From contig CAZMGF010000035.1 of the NCBI GenBank assembly GCA_964565765.1, positions 1-27,157 on the forward strand: a stretch of 27,157 bases of DNA. Direction: 5' to 3'. Under the pieces are notes generated by a model that worked only from the letters and a program-made list of their open reading frames with translations, did no database searches and was not told the origin of the DNA. Shown piece by piece: positions 6,553 through 14,344 of this stretch (positions within the stretch are counted from its first letter, which is position 1; each line of letters starts with the position of its first letter). This DNA comes from Bog-1181 sp964565765. Its GTDB lineage: Bacteria > Oederibacteriota > PGYV01 > Palsa-1178. Position numbers and translations under genes: made by a program.

Positions 6553-8382
6553 ATGTATTGCGGGAACTGCGGGGCGATGGCGGGCAAAGGGAACAAACAC
6601 TGCAGGAAATGCGGCAAACCCATCAAATCAAGGGATTCAATAATAAGGGACATTTACGCCGGGTTCAGGGAAAAAAAGTATGACAGCATTCCCGGTCTGA
6701 TAAAAATTGTGGAAGATGAGCTCTCTCCCGATATGGCCGGAAGGCTGAACGGAAACCTCGCTTTTGTCAGGGGGAATTACAGGGAGGCCTATGTTTTATT
6801 TGGGGCCATTGACCCGAAGAGGCGTTCCTGGGAGGATTTTTTTAACATGGCCCTGATTGATATTTCAACCGGGCAAAACGCGCAGGCTGCGGAAAATTTA
6901 AGGGCAATTCCCGAGATGGAAATAGACCTTAAAGGTTCGATCCTTTATTCAGGAAGATACCCTGAAAAGAAGAAGCTCTTCGCCGAAATTTACCTGTATC
7001 TGGGTGTTATTTATAAAAACCTGAATGATATAAATAACGCAGTCAGGTCATTTGAAATGGCGCTGCAATACGACCCGGCAGGAGAGCTTGCAAGCGCCAA
7101 CCTGGGCGACATAATGTTTTCCGCGGACAATTATGACGGAGCAATCAAATATTATAAGACCGCGCTTGATATCGGCCGCGACAGCCTGAAAAAATCGCAT
7201 GTTTATAACGACCTTGGGCTGGCATATTTGCGAAAAGGGCTCATAGAAGAGGCGATGGATAGTTTTAAAAAAGCGATATTTTTAAACGCCGACAATAAGA
7301 ACGCGGTGTATAATCTGGGGCTTATTTATGTTAAAAGCGGGATGCAGGACAGGGTAAAGGACGATTATAAGGAATTTTTGAGGCATGAAAGCGGTGTTGA
7401 TATAGTATTTAACCTGTCGCGCTCAATAATGGACGTGGCAAAGCATGAAAGCTCGGGCGAAGATTCGGGCATGGGGCTTCTGGGATCGCATGATTCTATA
7501 AAAAAAGTGAGAGAAATGATTGGCAAGGCCGCCGCCTCGGATTCAACGGTTTTCATACATGGTGAAAACGGTACAGGAAAGGAGCTTGCGGCAAGGGGGG
7601 TGCACGCTCTTGGAAGAAGGGCGGACAAACCTTTTATAGTCGTAAATTGCGCGGCAATGCCCGAGACGCTGCTTGAGTCTGAACTTTTTGGATTTGAAAA
7701 AGGGGCATTTACCGGGGCTGTCAGGGAAAAACCCGGAAGATTTGAGCTTGCGGACAAGGGCACTGTTTTTCTGGATGAAATAGGAGATATAACACCTGCC
7801 ATGCAGGTCAAGCTTTTAAGGTTTGTCCAGGAAAAGGAATTTGAAAGGGTCGGCGGCACCAGGACAATAAAGGTTGATGTCAGGATAATAACGGCCACAA
7901 ATAAAGATATACAAAACCTGGTAAAATCAGGAGCATTCAGGGAGGACCTGTATTACAGGCTTTATGTACTGCCGCTTTACATGCCGCCTTTGCGCGAGCG
8001 TGTTTCAGATATTATGTTTCTGGCCGCGCATTTTCTGCATGAATTCGCTTCGAAAAATAATAAGGAATTAAGGGGGTTTTCCACGGAAGCCGCGGAGCTT
8101 TTTACCGCGTACAGCTGGCCCGGAAATGTGCGCCAGCTTGAGAATGTGATAGAAAGGATAGCAACGCTTTACGACGGCCCCGAAGTTATTGCTGAATACC
8201 TTCCGGAGGAACTCTTGAAAAAAGCGGCCCTGCCGGTTTCTTTGGAGAACGGAGCCGGCGAAGTCCGTGCGGTAATGGAAGCGCTAAAAACAGCAAAATA
8301 TTCCCGTACAAACGCCGCAAAGGCGCTTGGCATATCCAGGGTGGCGCTGTGGAAAAAAATGAAAAAATTTGGAATAAAGTAA
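6553..8382 (+). CDS. Sigma-54-dependent activator with N-terminal zinc ribbon and TPR sensory region
   Basis: A 609-residue bacterial enhancer-binding protein. Domains: a zinc ribbon at residues 3-20 (C3-x2-C6 ... C17-x2-C20); tetratricopeptide repeats from about 60 to 275 (clear units near 145-175, 180-206, 217-245, 251-278); an AAA+ sigma-54 interaction module with Walker A GENGTGKE (337-344), the GAFTGA loop (384-389) that contacts sigma-54, Walker B VFLDEIGD (405-412) and the REDLYYRL segment (463-470); and a Fis-type helix-turn-helix at about 573-609 ending NAAKALGISRVALWKKMKKFG. It should remodel sigma-54 RNA polymerase using ATP. There is no receiver, PAS or GAF domain, so control is probably through TPR-mediated protein contacts. 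A dyad and a sigma-54 promoter lie immediately downstream. Confidence 0.92.
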   Translation: MYCGNCGAMAGKGNKHCRKCGKPIKSRDSIIRDIYAGFREKKYDSIPGLIKIVEDELSPDMAGRLNGNLAFVRGNYREAYVLFGAIDPKRRSWEDFFNMALIDISTGQNAQAAENLRAIPEMEIDLKGSILYSGRYPEKKKLFAEIYLYLGVIYKNLNDINNAVRSFEMALQYDPAGELASANLGDIMFSADNYDGAIKYYKTALDIGRDSLKKSHVYNDLGLAYLRKGLIEEAMDSFKKAIFLNADNKNAVYNLGLIYVKSGMQDRVKDDYKEFLRHESGVDIVFNLSRSIMDVAKHESSGEDSGMGLLGSHDSIKKVREMIGKAAASDSTVFIHGENGTGKELAARGVHALGRRADKPFIVVNCAAMPETLLESELFGFEKGAFTGAVREKPGRFELADKGTVFLDEIGDITPAMQVKLLRFVQEKEFERVGGTRTIKVDVRIITATNKDIQNLVKSGAFREDLYYRLYVLPLYMPPLRERVSDIMFLAAHFLHEFASKNNKELRGFSTEAAELFTAYSWPGNVRQLENVIERIATLYDGPEVIAEYLPEELLKKAALPVSLENGAGEVRAVMEALKTAKYSRTNAAKALGISRVALWKKMKKFGIK

Positions 8383-8384
8383 AA

Positions 8385-8419
8385 GTTAACTTAGTTAACA
8401 TAATGTTAACTAAGTTAAC
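8385..8419 (+). promoter_or_regulatory. Perfect inverted repeat with four GTTAAC sites; probable enhancer (UAS)
   Basis: Two perfect 15-base arms, GTTAACTTAGTTAAC (8385-8399) and GTTAACTAAGTTAAC (8405-8419), flank ATAAT. Each arm holds two GTTAAC palindromes, giving four sites with 9-, 11- and 9-base periods. The centre lies at about -98 from the predicted sigma-54 start at 8500, the usual place for enhancer sites of Fis-type activators. It starts three bases after the activator gene. It lacks a T-tract on the + strand, so it is not a normal terminator for that gene. Confidence 0.72.
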
Positions 8420-8422
8420 ACA

Positions 8423-8438
8423 AAACCATTAAACCATT
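8423..8438 (+). repeat. Short tandem repeat AAACCATT x2
   Basis: Two exact head-to-tail copies of AAACCATT lie between the GTTAAC dyad and the sigma-54 promoter, in an A/T-rich stretch that might bend easily or bind an architectural protein. Significance unknown. Confidence 0.5.
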
Positions 8439-8473
8439 CAATAAAAACCCTTTAAATATTAGGCCGGGCAAGA

Positions 8474-8489
8474 TGGCATGACTATTGCT
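8474..8489 (+). promoter_or_regulatory. Sigma-54 (-24/-12) promoter
   Basis: TGGCATG-ACTA-TTGCT matches the sigma-54 consensus TGGCACG-N4-TTGCW except for one C-to-T change. The invariant GG (8475-8476) and GC (8487-8488) are separated by exactly ten bases. The predicted start is about 8500, giving a very short leader to the ATG at 8516. Confidence 0.85.
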
Positions 8490-8503
8490 GTATATATGTT
8501 GTT

Positions 8504-8510
8504 GAGGTGA
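8504..8510 (+). promoter_or_regulatory. Ribosome binding site deciding the start of the 61-residue gene
   Basis: GAGGTGA lies five bases before ATG 8516. An in-frame GTG at 8507 falls inside this site and is therefore unlikely to be the start. Confidence 0.75.
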
Positions 8511-8515
8511 AATAT

Positions 8516-8701
8516 ATGGTATATGAATGCACTGTAAAAAAAGGACATGCCGGCTCGGGAAAATATAATGAAGTGAAGCTTTTTATTAACGCCGGCGACA
8601 TAATTTCCGCCATGAATATAGCCAAAAACTCAGGCGGAGTAAAAAAAGGCAGGGCTTATGACGCCGGCCAGTCAATATTAAGCATAAGAAGGGTCAATTA
8701 A
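8516..8701 (+). CDS. 61-residue small protein, sole gene behind the sigma-54 promoter
   Basis: A 61-residue basic protein that I do not recognise. It begins MVYECTVKKGHAG and shows a likely beta-beta-alpha-beta pattern: strands near 2-8 and 18-25 (NEVKLFIN), a helix near 28-39 (DIISAMNIAKN) and a final strand (SILSIRRV). There is no signal peptide or membrane segment. Expression evidence is unusually good: a near-consensus sigma-54 promoter 27 bases before the start codon and a strong GAGGTGA site. It is followed 16 bases later by the end of a convergent gene, so it is transcribed alone. It could be a small regulator or RNA-binding protein, but that is speculation from size and charge. Confidence 0.75.
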   Translation: MVYECTVKKGHAGSGKYNEVKLFINAGDIISAMNIAKNSGGVKKGRAYDAGQSILSIRRVN

Positions 8702-8717
8702 TAAAATCCACCGGTTT

Positions 8718-11700
8718 TTATCTTTCCAGTTCAATATAATAACCCAGCGCCTTTGAATTTTCATCTGTCTTTATTATAAGCGAATTTCCCCCGGAACGCT
8801 GAAAATCACCGTATTCTCCCTTTATATAATTATTCGCGTCCAGTGTATAAACTTTCGCTTTTTTGAATTTTGATGTGATTATTGTGCAGGTGGAATATAC
8901 CGGCTCAAGTAAAATCGGGGAAGTACCGCCGTAAATAACCGATGTATGCGCGGCGTCGTAGCGCGAGCCGCTGTTGTCCATACGCGCCGCGGTTGAAAGC
9001 AGCAGCCTGGAGGATTCCGAAAGGGGCTTATTATCAAGGGATGTCAGGAATATGGCGGCATAAACATTCCGGGACTGAATCCGGAAGTTCCTGAACCGGA
9101 AAGTCCTGTCCGAATTTAAGAAACCTGCCGCTCCCTGTATCTTGTCTGCGGCAACCTCAAATATTCCTTTTTTGAAATTCCAGTACAATTCCTGCGTTGA
9201 GGTTAATGCGGCATCTTTTTTCAATACGGGGGATATATCGCGCTTTGCTTTGCCTTCATCGAAAGTTTTTGCGGAATTGGCCAGCAGCGGAGCGCTTATG
9301 TCGTTATCAACCAGGGTAAATGCCGGCTTTGCGCCGGAGAGGGCTTTTTCCGGAGAAACATATGTAATAATCTTTTCCCCGCCTTCCTTTACATATCCGT
9401 CACGGAATATTTTTATCGCCGGATACCAGAAAGCAAGGGTGTCCGGCCATGCCGAAAAATCCGTGAAATGGCTGAGGCTGTTTTTCCATCCTGTCTCCGA
9501 AAAAGAGAACTGAAGCATGGCGTCCCAGCCGTTAAAGGCGGCGTAGGAGGCCATTATGACTGGATATCCGGCGCGGAATTCATTCGGCAGCGGGGAATTG
9601 AATTCGCTGCAGGTAAATGGCATGCCGGCAACGCGCTGATGGGCGAGCTCGGCCACGCTGTTTTGTTTTGATTTTATCATCGGAGCGTCGGTAAAAGAGA
9701 TGTTCTCCTGCATGGTCCAGCCGCCGGAAGGGTGGTCCCAGTATGTGTGGCGGTCAATAAAATCCTGCTTTGAATTGGCCATAAGGTCGGCGTCCCATTT
9801 TTCCCAGTGATTGGAACCGGTTACAAGGGCCTTTGTGCCAAAGGATTTGATGTAGGATGAAAAATCGCTGAAAAATTTTGTCTCCAGTGAGTAATAGAAT
9901 TCTTTGGTGTCGGCGCCGCGCCCCTGCGAAAGGCAGCCGCCGGTTTTATCCCAGGATTCGTCATAACCAAAGACTGCCCGCTTCACAGTGGATGAGTTAA
10001 AATCCTCGCCAGGAGCCGGGCCGCTGCCGGACAAATTCCACGAGTCCTTTAATTTTTCCATGGTGGAATATTTGGATTTCAGAAACTCGTTGAAGAGCCT
10101 GTCAAGTTCGTCCCTATAACGCGCCGGAACCGCCGCGTTATTGTCTATAGAAAAAACCGAGGATTCATTGACTATTTCCATTAAAACTACGGCGTTTTCG
10201 TCCGCGTATGCTGTTTTTGTATAAGGATTTACATGGTTTAAAAGGGCGTTTATATAATCCTTTGTCAGGGTTTGCAGCTTCGTGTCAAAAAATATGACTT
10301 CCTTGAAACCGGCCGGAATATCAGTGAACTTTTCAATTCCATCCTCCTTTACGGCTTTCCTGTGGACAAGCATATCCATAAAAAGGTATATACCGGCTTC
10401 TTTTAATTTGAAAACCAGATAATCAAACTTATCAAGGGAATCCGGAGAAAAAAGCCCCTTTGACCTGTCGGCAGAAAATAAATTAGGATCGGCCCAAAAA
10501 GCGTCCATATGGTGGAGCCTTACAATATTTACTCCCAGTTTAGAGAGCCTTTTTACAAGAAGGTCGGCTTCTTCATGGCTGCGGTACAGGTCGCCGCCGA
10601 CAATATTGGTGCCCCAGAATCTGGCAGGAGTGGAATCAGCGAAGGCAAGAGCGCCGCCGGCTGTGACAGTTATGGGGCCGTGTTTTCCAGCGGGAGCGTC
10701 CAGGCTTGAGGTAAAATCTATTATCGCGCCGGGCTTATATTCGTCTTTTGGCGCGTCAAAAGCGAACCAGTTTTTGCGGTCCTCGCTTTTGGCTGAAACG
10801 GATTTCAACGCGCGTCCCTTTTTATCAAAAGCCTTCAATTTGATGCCGTCGAACCACATTGTGCCGGTGCAGTTCAAAAGGCCGGCGCCGACTATGATTG
10901 TCGAAGTTCCATCAGGTATGGGGTATCTTTTCAGCCACTGGGTCCAGTCGGGAAGATCGTATGCGGCCTCCCCGACAACAGGCGGCCAGCCGCCTTTGAG
11001 TTCTCCGGCAGCGTCCCTGAATTCCACGGATATCCGGGCTTTCTCCCAGACATTTGCCCCCTGGGCCACTCCGGAAGTTTTCACATAGCCTGATATCTCT
11101 ATAGAAGACATTTTTGGGGTGACCGCGATTTTCTGGGTTATCATGGAATACCCCGGAGACGTGTTGCTTATTTTAAAACAGGAAGGAGACTGGTATCCCG
11201 GATAGTCAAAAGAGGATTCGCCGGAAACCCAGCCTCCCCAGTAAAGCGGGAGCGTGGAGCCGTATTCAAAGGAACCATTCATTAAAAAATCATCATCATC
11301 CCGGGGGATAACCATAGAATCGCCCGGTTCTATTGAAATATTTTTTACCCACATTTCGCCGGTGCAGTTGCAAAGCTGCGCCTGGACCTTTAATACGGCC
11401 GCATTATCAGGTATATTTATTACAGCGGCTTTCTGCCCCCAGTCAAAAGAACCTTTCCACCTTCCAAGCTCGGGCCAGCCGCCTACCTGCTTCCCGGAGG
11501 CATCAAAAAAAAGTATCATGACGCGCGCCATTTCCCAGTCCTGCGCGCCTTTAATGACCCCGGATATTTTAATATCAGCCTTTACCGTGAGGCAGGAAAC
11601 ATTGAGTCCGCTTAATTTTATATCCTGAATAACATCAGTATAGGAAGCCGAAGGGCCGTTGTACAGATGAAGCGCTCCGTCCGCAGCCGTGGCTGAAACC

Positions 11701-11840
11701 GGGTTTGACGCGGTCCAGCCGGACATGGAGGCGAATGAACCATTCTGAACAAGGTTATCGGAGAAAACAAGGAAAGGAATGGTCAAAAAGATAAAAACCA
11801 TTGAATAACTTATTATTTTTTTAACAGAAAACATAATCAT
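8718..11840 (-). CDS. Secreted glycoside hydrolase with two N-terminal carbohydrate-binding modules
   Basis: A 1040-residue protein with a Sec signal peptide (about 1-27, VKKIISYSMVFIFLTIPFLVFS). Two tandem jelly-roll modules of the CBM4/9 type follow (about 28-175 and 185-338), recognisable as an internal repeat through WE-x-AR, GGWP and NCTG-x-MW. A (beta/alpha)8 clan GH-A-like catalytic domain spans about 395-815: RFWGTNIVGGD, NIVRLHHMD, acid/base candidate E559 in MEIVNES and nucleophile candidate E746 in TCSEFNSP. The last ~220 residues form a beta-rich domain. Likely a cellulase/mannanase-like enzyme, family and substrate unresolved. The ATG at 11840 is chosen because GGAGG sits six bases upstream and the signal peptide follows; an earlier in-frame ATG at 11894 lacks both. 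It lies 65 bases downstream of a kinase gene on the same strand. Confidence 0.85.
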   Translation of the reverse strand: MIMFSVKKIISYSMVFIFLTIPFLVFSDNLVQNGSFASMSGWTASNPVSATAADGALHLYNGPSASYTDVIQDIKLSGLNVSCLTVKADIKISGVIKGAQDWEMARVMILFFDASGKQVGGWPELGRWKGSFDWGQKAAVINIPDNAAVLKVQAQLCNCTGEMWVKNISIEPGDSMVIPRDDDDFLMNGSFEYGSTLPLYWGGWVSGESSFDYPGYQSPSCFKISNTSPGYSMITQKIAVTPKMSSIEISGYVKTSGVAQGANVWEKARISVEFRDAAGELKGGWPPVVGEAAYDLPDWTQWLKRYPIPDGTSTIIVGAGLLNCTGTMWFDGIKLKAFDKKGRALKSVSAKSEDRKNWFAFDAPKDEYKPGAIIDFTSSLDAPAGKHGPITVTAGGALAFADSTPARFWGTNIVGGDLYRSHEEADLLVKRLSKLGVNIVRLHHMDAFWADPNLFSADRSKGLFSPDSLDKFDYLVFKLKEAGIYLFMDMLVHRKAVKEDGIEKFTDIPAGFKEVIFFDTKLQTLTKDYINALLNHVNPYTKTAYADENAVVLMEIVNESSVFSIDNNAAVPARYRDELDRLFNEFLKSKYSTMEKLKDSWNLSGSGPAPGEDFNSSTVKRAVFGYDESWDKTGGCLSQGRGADTKEFYYSLETKFFSDFSSYIKSFGTKALVTGSNHWEKWDADLMANSKQDFIDRHTYWDHPSGGWTMQENISFTDAPMIKSKQNSVAELAHQRVAGMPFTCSEFNSPLPNEFRAGYPVIMASYAAFNGWDAMLQFSFSETGWKNSLSHFTDFSAWPDTLAFWYPAIKIFRDGYVKEGGEKIITYVSPEKALSGAKPAFTLVDNDISAPLLANSAKTFDEGKAKRDISPVLKKDAALTSTQELYWNFKKGIFEVAADKIQGAAGFLNSDRTFRFRNFRIQSRNVYAAIFLTSLDNKPLSESSRLLLSTAARMDNSGSRYDAAHTSVIYGGTSPILLEPVYSTCTIITSKFKKAKVYTLDANNYIKGEYGDFQRSGGNSLIIKTDENSKALGYYIELER

Positions 11841-11846
11841 AATTAA

Positions 11847-11851
11847 CCTCC
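11847..11851 (-). promoter_or_regulatory. Ribosome binding site of the glycoside hydrolase gene
   Basis: On the minus strand GGAGG precedes the ATG at 11840 by six bases and fixes the start. Confidence 0.75.
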
Positions 11852-11874
11852 GGGGAAATGTACGTATATCCGGC

Positions 11875-11880
11875 ATTATA
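11875..11880 (-). promoter_or_regulatory. Candidate -10 element for the glycoside hydrolase gene
   Basis: A perfect TATAAT on the minus strand lies between the kinase stop and the hydrolase start, predicting transcription from about 11868. No good -35 is seen at 17 bases (TTTCCC), so it may need an activator or be a chance match; read-through from the kinase gene is the alternative. Confidence 0.4.
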
Positions 11881-11905
11881 CTACAGGGTTGCAAAATGGG
11901 AAAGG

Positions 11906-14116
11906 CTACTTTTCAGGCAGCAGCATTACAAAGGTAGCGCCCTTGCCCCGTCCGGCGGATTCGGCCCATACCGCGCCGCCGTGCAGCTCGACTATGTTTT
12001 TTACAATATTGAGGCCAAGGCCGGTTCCCTGCGCGGACCGTGTATTTATGTTTTCGGTCTGGTAATAACGCTCGAAAACTTTTCCAAGCTTGTCACTGTC
12101 AATGCCGGCGCCCTGGTCGGAAACGCTGATATAAAGGTACGGCCCGCTTTTAAGCTGGCTCCTGAATGCCTGCGGGGGAATAAGCTGCTGCGCTTCCTTC
12201 AACTGCCTGACAGTCAGCGTTATAGTGGAATTATACGGGGAAAACTTGATTGAATTATTGAGAAGATTAATCAGGGACTGGGAAATGCGGTATTCGTCAG
12301 CTTCAAAAAAGAATTTCTCGTTTACGCCGTTTATGAACAGGCCGATCGATTTTTTTAACAGGAGCGCCCTCAGGTCCTTTGCGCAGGAGGCGATTACGGC
12401 GTTTATCTCGACCCGTTTTTTTGAAATTGTAAACGTGCCGGACTCCATTTTTGACGTGTCAAGAAGGTCGTTTATGAGACGGAGCAGCCTGTCGGAATTA
12501 TTTTTGATGATTTCCAGATATTCCTTCTGCTGGGGTGTAATCTGGCCGGCGACCCCGGCCAGCAGAAATGCAAGAAATCCCTGTATGGAAGTAATCGGGG
12601 TCCTTAATTCGTGGGAAACCATGGAAGTAAAACTTGATTTCATTATATCGAGTTCCTTGAGTTTTTCGTAGCTTTCTTTTATCTGCTGCTGAGCGTTCAT
12701 TTGTTCGGTTATATCCTCAAAGATTGCGATATAGCTTATTATTGAACCCTTTGAGTCTTTTATGGGTGAAAATGATTCGGAGGCCCAGAAAATAGCCGAA
12801 TCTTTTCGCATGTTCTTAATTACCCCGTGCCATTCTTTTCCGGAATTCACCGTGTCCCAGAGCGTTTTATAAAAAGACTCGTCATGCATTCCCGAACGCA
12901 GAATGCTCATCTGTTTTCCCAGGGTTTCTTCGCGGCTGTACCCGGTCACTTCGGAAAATTTCGGATTGGAATAGGTTATCCTGCCGTCCCTGTCAATTAT
13001 TGTTACCGATGACGGGGACTGCTCCACCGCAGTATGCAGCGTGTTAAGCTCTTCCGCTGATTTTTTCATTTCGCGTATATCGCTGGCTATACAGACAGCG
13101 CCGGCAATTTCATTATTTTCCTTTATAAGGGATGTGGTCAGAAGCACCGATATGGACGAGCCGGATTTTGACATGAGCTCCGTCTCAAAGCTGTGCAGGG
13201 ATTCCTTGAGCAGGACCTGTTTTATCCAGGAATTGCTTGTGGTTTTATTTGTAAAAAGCGAAGTGTATGTTTTTCCCGTGAAATCCCTGCCGGAAAAACC
13301 CAGGAGAGCGGTCGCTGCTTCGTTTGAATATACAATTTCAAAATAATCGTTCAGCAGCATAAGCGCTTCACCCATATTGGAAATGATGGTTTCCGCGGCC
13401 GTCACCGGCGTTATGTTGAAAAACCCGCGGCTAGATACGGCGTAATAAAACGAAAAAGCCAGAATAACTATGGACAGGTCAGTCATGTCCGGCAGAGCCC
13501 CGGAGTAATGCACAAAAATTGGCATAATTACGCGCAGGTATGTGCCCAGAATGAAAGTGAGGAAGGTACAGATTATTATTGTGACTGAAATGTTTTTGTA
13601 GTGGCCATTCTTGACGCGCATGGCGTATTTTGTCAGGAGAAAAAAGCCGAAAAGCGAGTAGGACATATAATAAGCGTAATAAAGGAAAGGGGCAATGCCT
13701 TTAACCCATATTATGTGCCAGCCGAAGGCGTCATGGAACGGTTCTGACATCATGAATCCAAAAAAGTTAAGGATAAAAAATATTAACGGCGGAAGCACAA
13801 GGGCCGGTATTGATAAAAAACCTGCCAGGAGTTTGTTTTCCCTGGAAAGATAAATATATAAAATGAGGGCGAACGAAGGAAAACATATCCATCCTATGGA
13901 ATATATTCGCCAGATCGACCGTACAAACCGCTCCGGAGATGAAAAATTTGACATGAAAATCATTCCAAGGCTCCACACGGCGAAGCAGGCAAGCAGCCCG
14001 GCCGCGGCGCGGTTTAAGGGCGATTTTACGTCCATTGAAATAATCTGAAAAATAAGGAACGTAAAAACAGCAAATGCCGCGAAATGGAGCATTGGAAAAA
14101 GAGGGAACCATGCCAT
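11906..14116 (-). CDS. Hybrid-input sensor histidine kinase: 7TM - PAS - PAS - HisKA - HATPase
   Basis: A 736-residue membrane kinase. The N-terminal ~230 residues hold seven or eight hydrophobic helices, resembling the histidine-kinase 7TM input domain. Two PAS domains follow (about 245-350 and 360-475; the second has SPSSVTIIDRDGRITYSN and ends AIFEDITEQ, PAS/PAC-like). HisKA has the phospho-acceptor H502 in SMVSHELRTPITSIQG. The ATPase domain shows the N box LINLLNNSIKFS, G1 SVSDQGAG, an F box (VFERYYQ) and G2 GTGLGL (697-702). AGGAG lies eight bases before the ATG. No receiver is fused or adjacent; the single-domain receiver at 2029 is one possible partner. The secreted hydrolase gene follows on the same strand, so the kinase may respond to carbohydrate or envelope signals (inference). 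Confidence 0.94.
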   Translation of the reverse strand: MAWFPLFPMLHFAAFAVFTFLIFQIISMDVKSPLNRAAAGLLACFAVWSLGMIFMSNFSSPERFVRSIWRIYSIGWICFPSFALILYIYLSRENKLLAGFLSIPALVLPPLIFFILNFFGFMMSEPFHDAFGWHIIWVKGIAPFLYYAYYMSYSLFGFFLLTKYAMRVKNGHYKNISVTIIICTFLTFILGTYLRVIMPIFVHYSGALPDMTDLSIVILAFSFYYAVSSRGFFNITPVTAAETIISNMGEALMLLNDYFEIVYSNEAATALLGFSGRDFTGKTYTSLFTNKTTSNSWIKQVLLKESLHSFETELMSKSGSSISVLLTTSLIKENNEIAGAVCIASDIREMKKSAEELNTLHTAVEQSPSSVTIIDRDGRITYSNPKFSEVTGYSREETLGKQMSILRSGMHDESFYKTLWDTVNSGKEWHGVIKNMRKDSAIFWASESFSPIKDSKGSIISYIAIFEDITEQMNAQQQIKESYEKLKELDIMKSSFTSMVSHELRTPITSIQGFLAFLLAGVAGQITPQQKEYLEIIKNNSDRLLRLINDLLDTSKMESGTFTISKKRVEINAVIASCAKDLRALLLKKSIGLFINGVNEKFFFEADEYRISQSLINLLNNSIKFSPYNSTITLTVRQLKEAQQLIPPQAFRSQLKSGPYLYISVSDQGAGIDSDKLGKVFERYYQTENINTRSAQGTGLGLNIVKNIVELHGGAVWAESAGRGKGATFVMLLPEK

Positions 14117-14157
14117 TAAATTTACTCCTGACTATTTAAATGTATTGCCTATATCAT

Positions 14158-14163
14158 ATTATA
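14158..14163 (-). promoter_or_regulatory. Candidate -10 element of the kinase gene
   Basis: The minus strand reads TATAAT here with a weak -35 (TTAATT) 17 bases upstream. A start near 14150 would give a leader of about 35 bases to ATG 14116. Confidence 0.45.
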
Positions 14164-14217
14164 GCCTCTTTTTGGCAAATAATTAAGGCTTTTTTTGCTA
14201 TTTCTCCGCCATGTTTC

Positions 14218-14234
14218 TTCCATATAATATGGAA
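14218..14234. promoter_or_regulatory. 17-base palindrome in the divergent promoter region
   Basis: TTCCATAT-A-ATATGGAA is a perfect dyad around a central A. It lies between the divergent kinase and glycan-operon genes, centred about 94 bases before the predicted sigma-54 start at 14320 and about 75 bases upstream of the kinase start. It could be an enhancer site for the glycan operon or an operator for the kinase gene. It is unrelated in sequence to the GTTAAC dyad at 8385. Confidence 0.5.
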
Positions 14235-14293
14235 CATTTTCCCCAAAAAAAAGTGAAATTGTGGAAAATTCTTTATTTGAAGGGTTTTTCCGG

Positions 14294-14310
14294 CGGCACG
14301 GAACATGCAT
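14294..14310 (+). promoter_or_regulatory. Sigma-54-like promoter of the glycan operon
   Basis: CGGCACG-GAAC-ATGCAT keeps the invariant GG (14295-14296) and GC (14307-14308) ten bases apart and the full GGCACG core. It differs from consensus at the T before GG and the first T of TTGC. The predicted start is about 14320, 25 bases before the ATG at 14345. Confidence 0.55.
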
Positions 14311-14335
14311 AAGTAACATGTATGTTTTTATAAAA

Positions 14336-14340
14336 GGGGA
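14336..14340 (+). promoter_or_regulatory. Ribosome binding site deciding the first glycan-operon start
   Basis: GGGGA lies four bases before ATG 14345. In-frame starts further upstream (GTG 14261, ATG 14318) would precede or overlap the predicted transcription start and lack such a site. Confidence 0.65.
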
Positions 14341-14344
14341 AAAA

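Noticed and set aside
7365..7898. 177-codon open frame on the minus strand within the sigma-54 activator gene
   Set aside because: Antisense to the AAA+ core; composition follows the coding strand.
8385..8419. The GTTAAC dyad as an intrinsic terminator of the activator gene
   Set aside because: The stem is A/T-rich and no T-tract follows on the + strand. Its position at -98 of a sigma-54 promoter fits an enhancer better. Partial terminator function on the minus strand (TTTTACTTT follows there) cannot be excluded.
8700..8725. AATAAAA/TTTTTAT pairing between the 61-residue gene and the convergent hydrolase gene as a shared terminator
   Set aside because: The stem is almost only A-T pairs and imperfect, too weak to call.
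14261..14344. Upstream GTG start extending the first glycan-operon protein by 28 residues
   Set aside because: It would begin before the predicted transcription start and contains the sigma-54-like promoter; ATG 14345 has a good GGGGA site.
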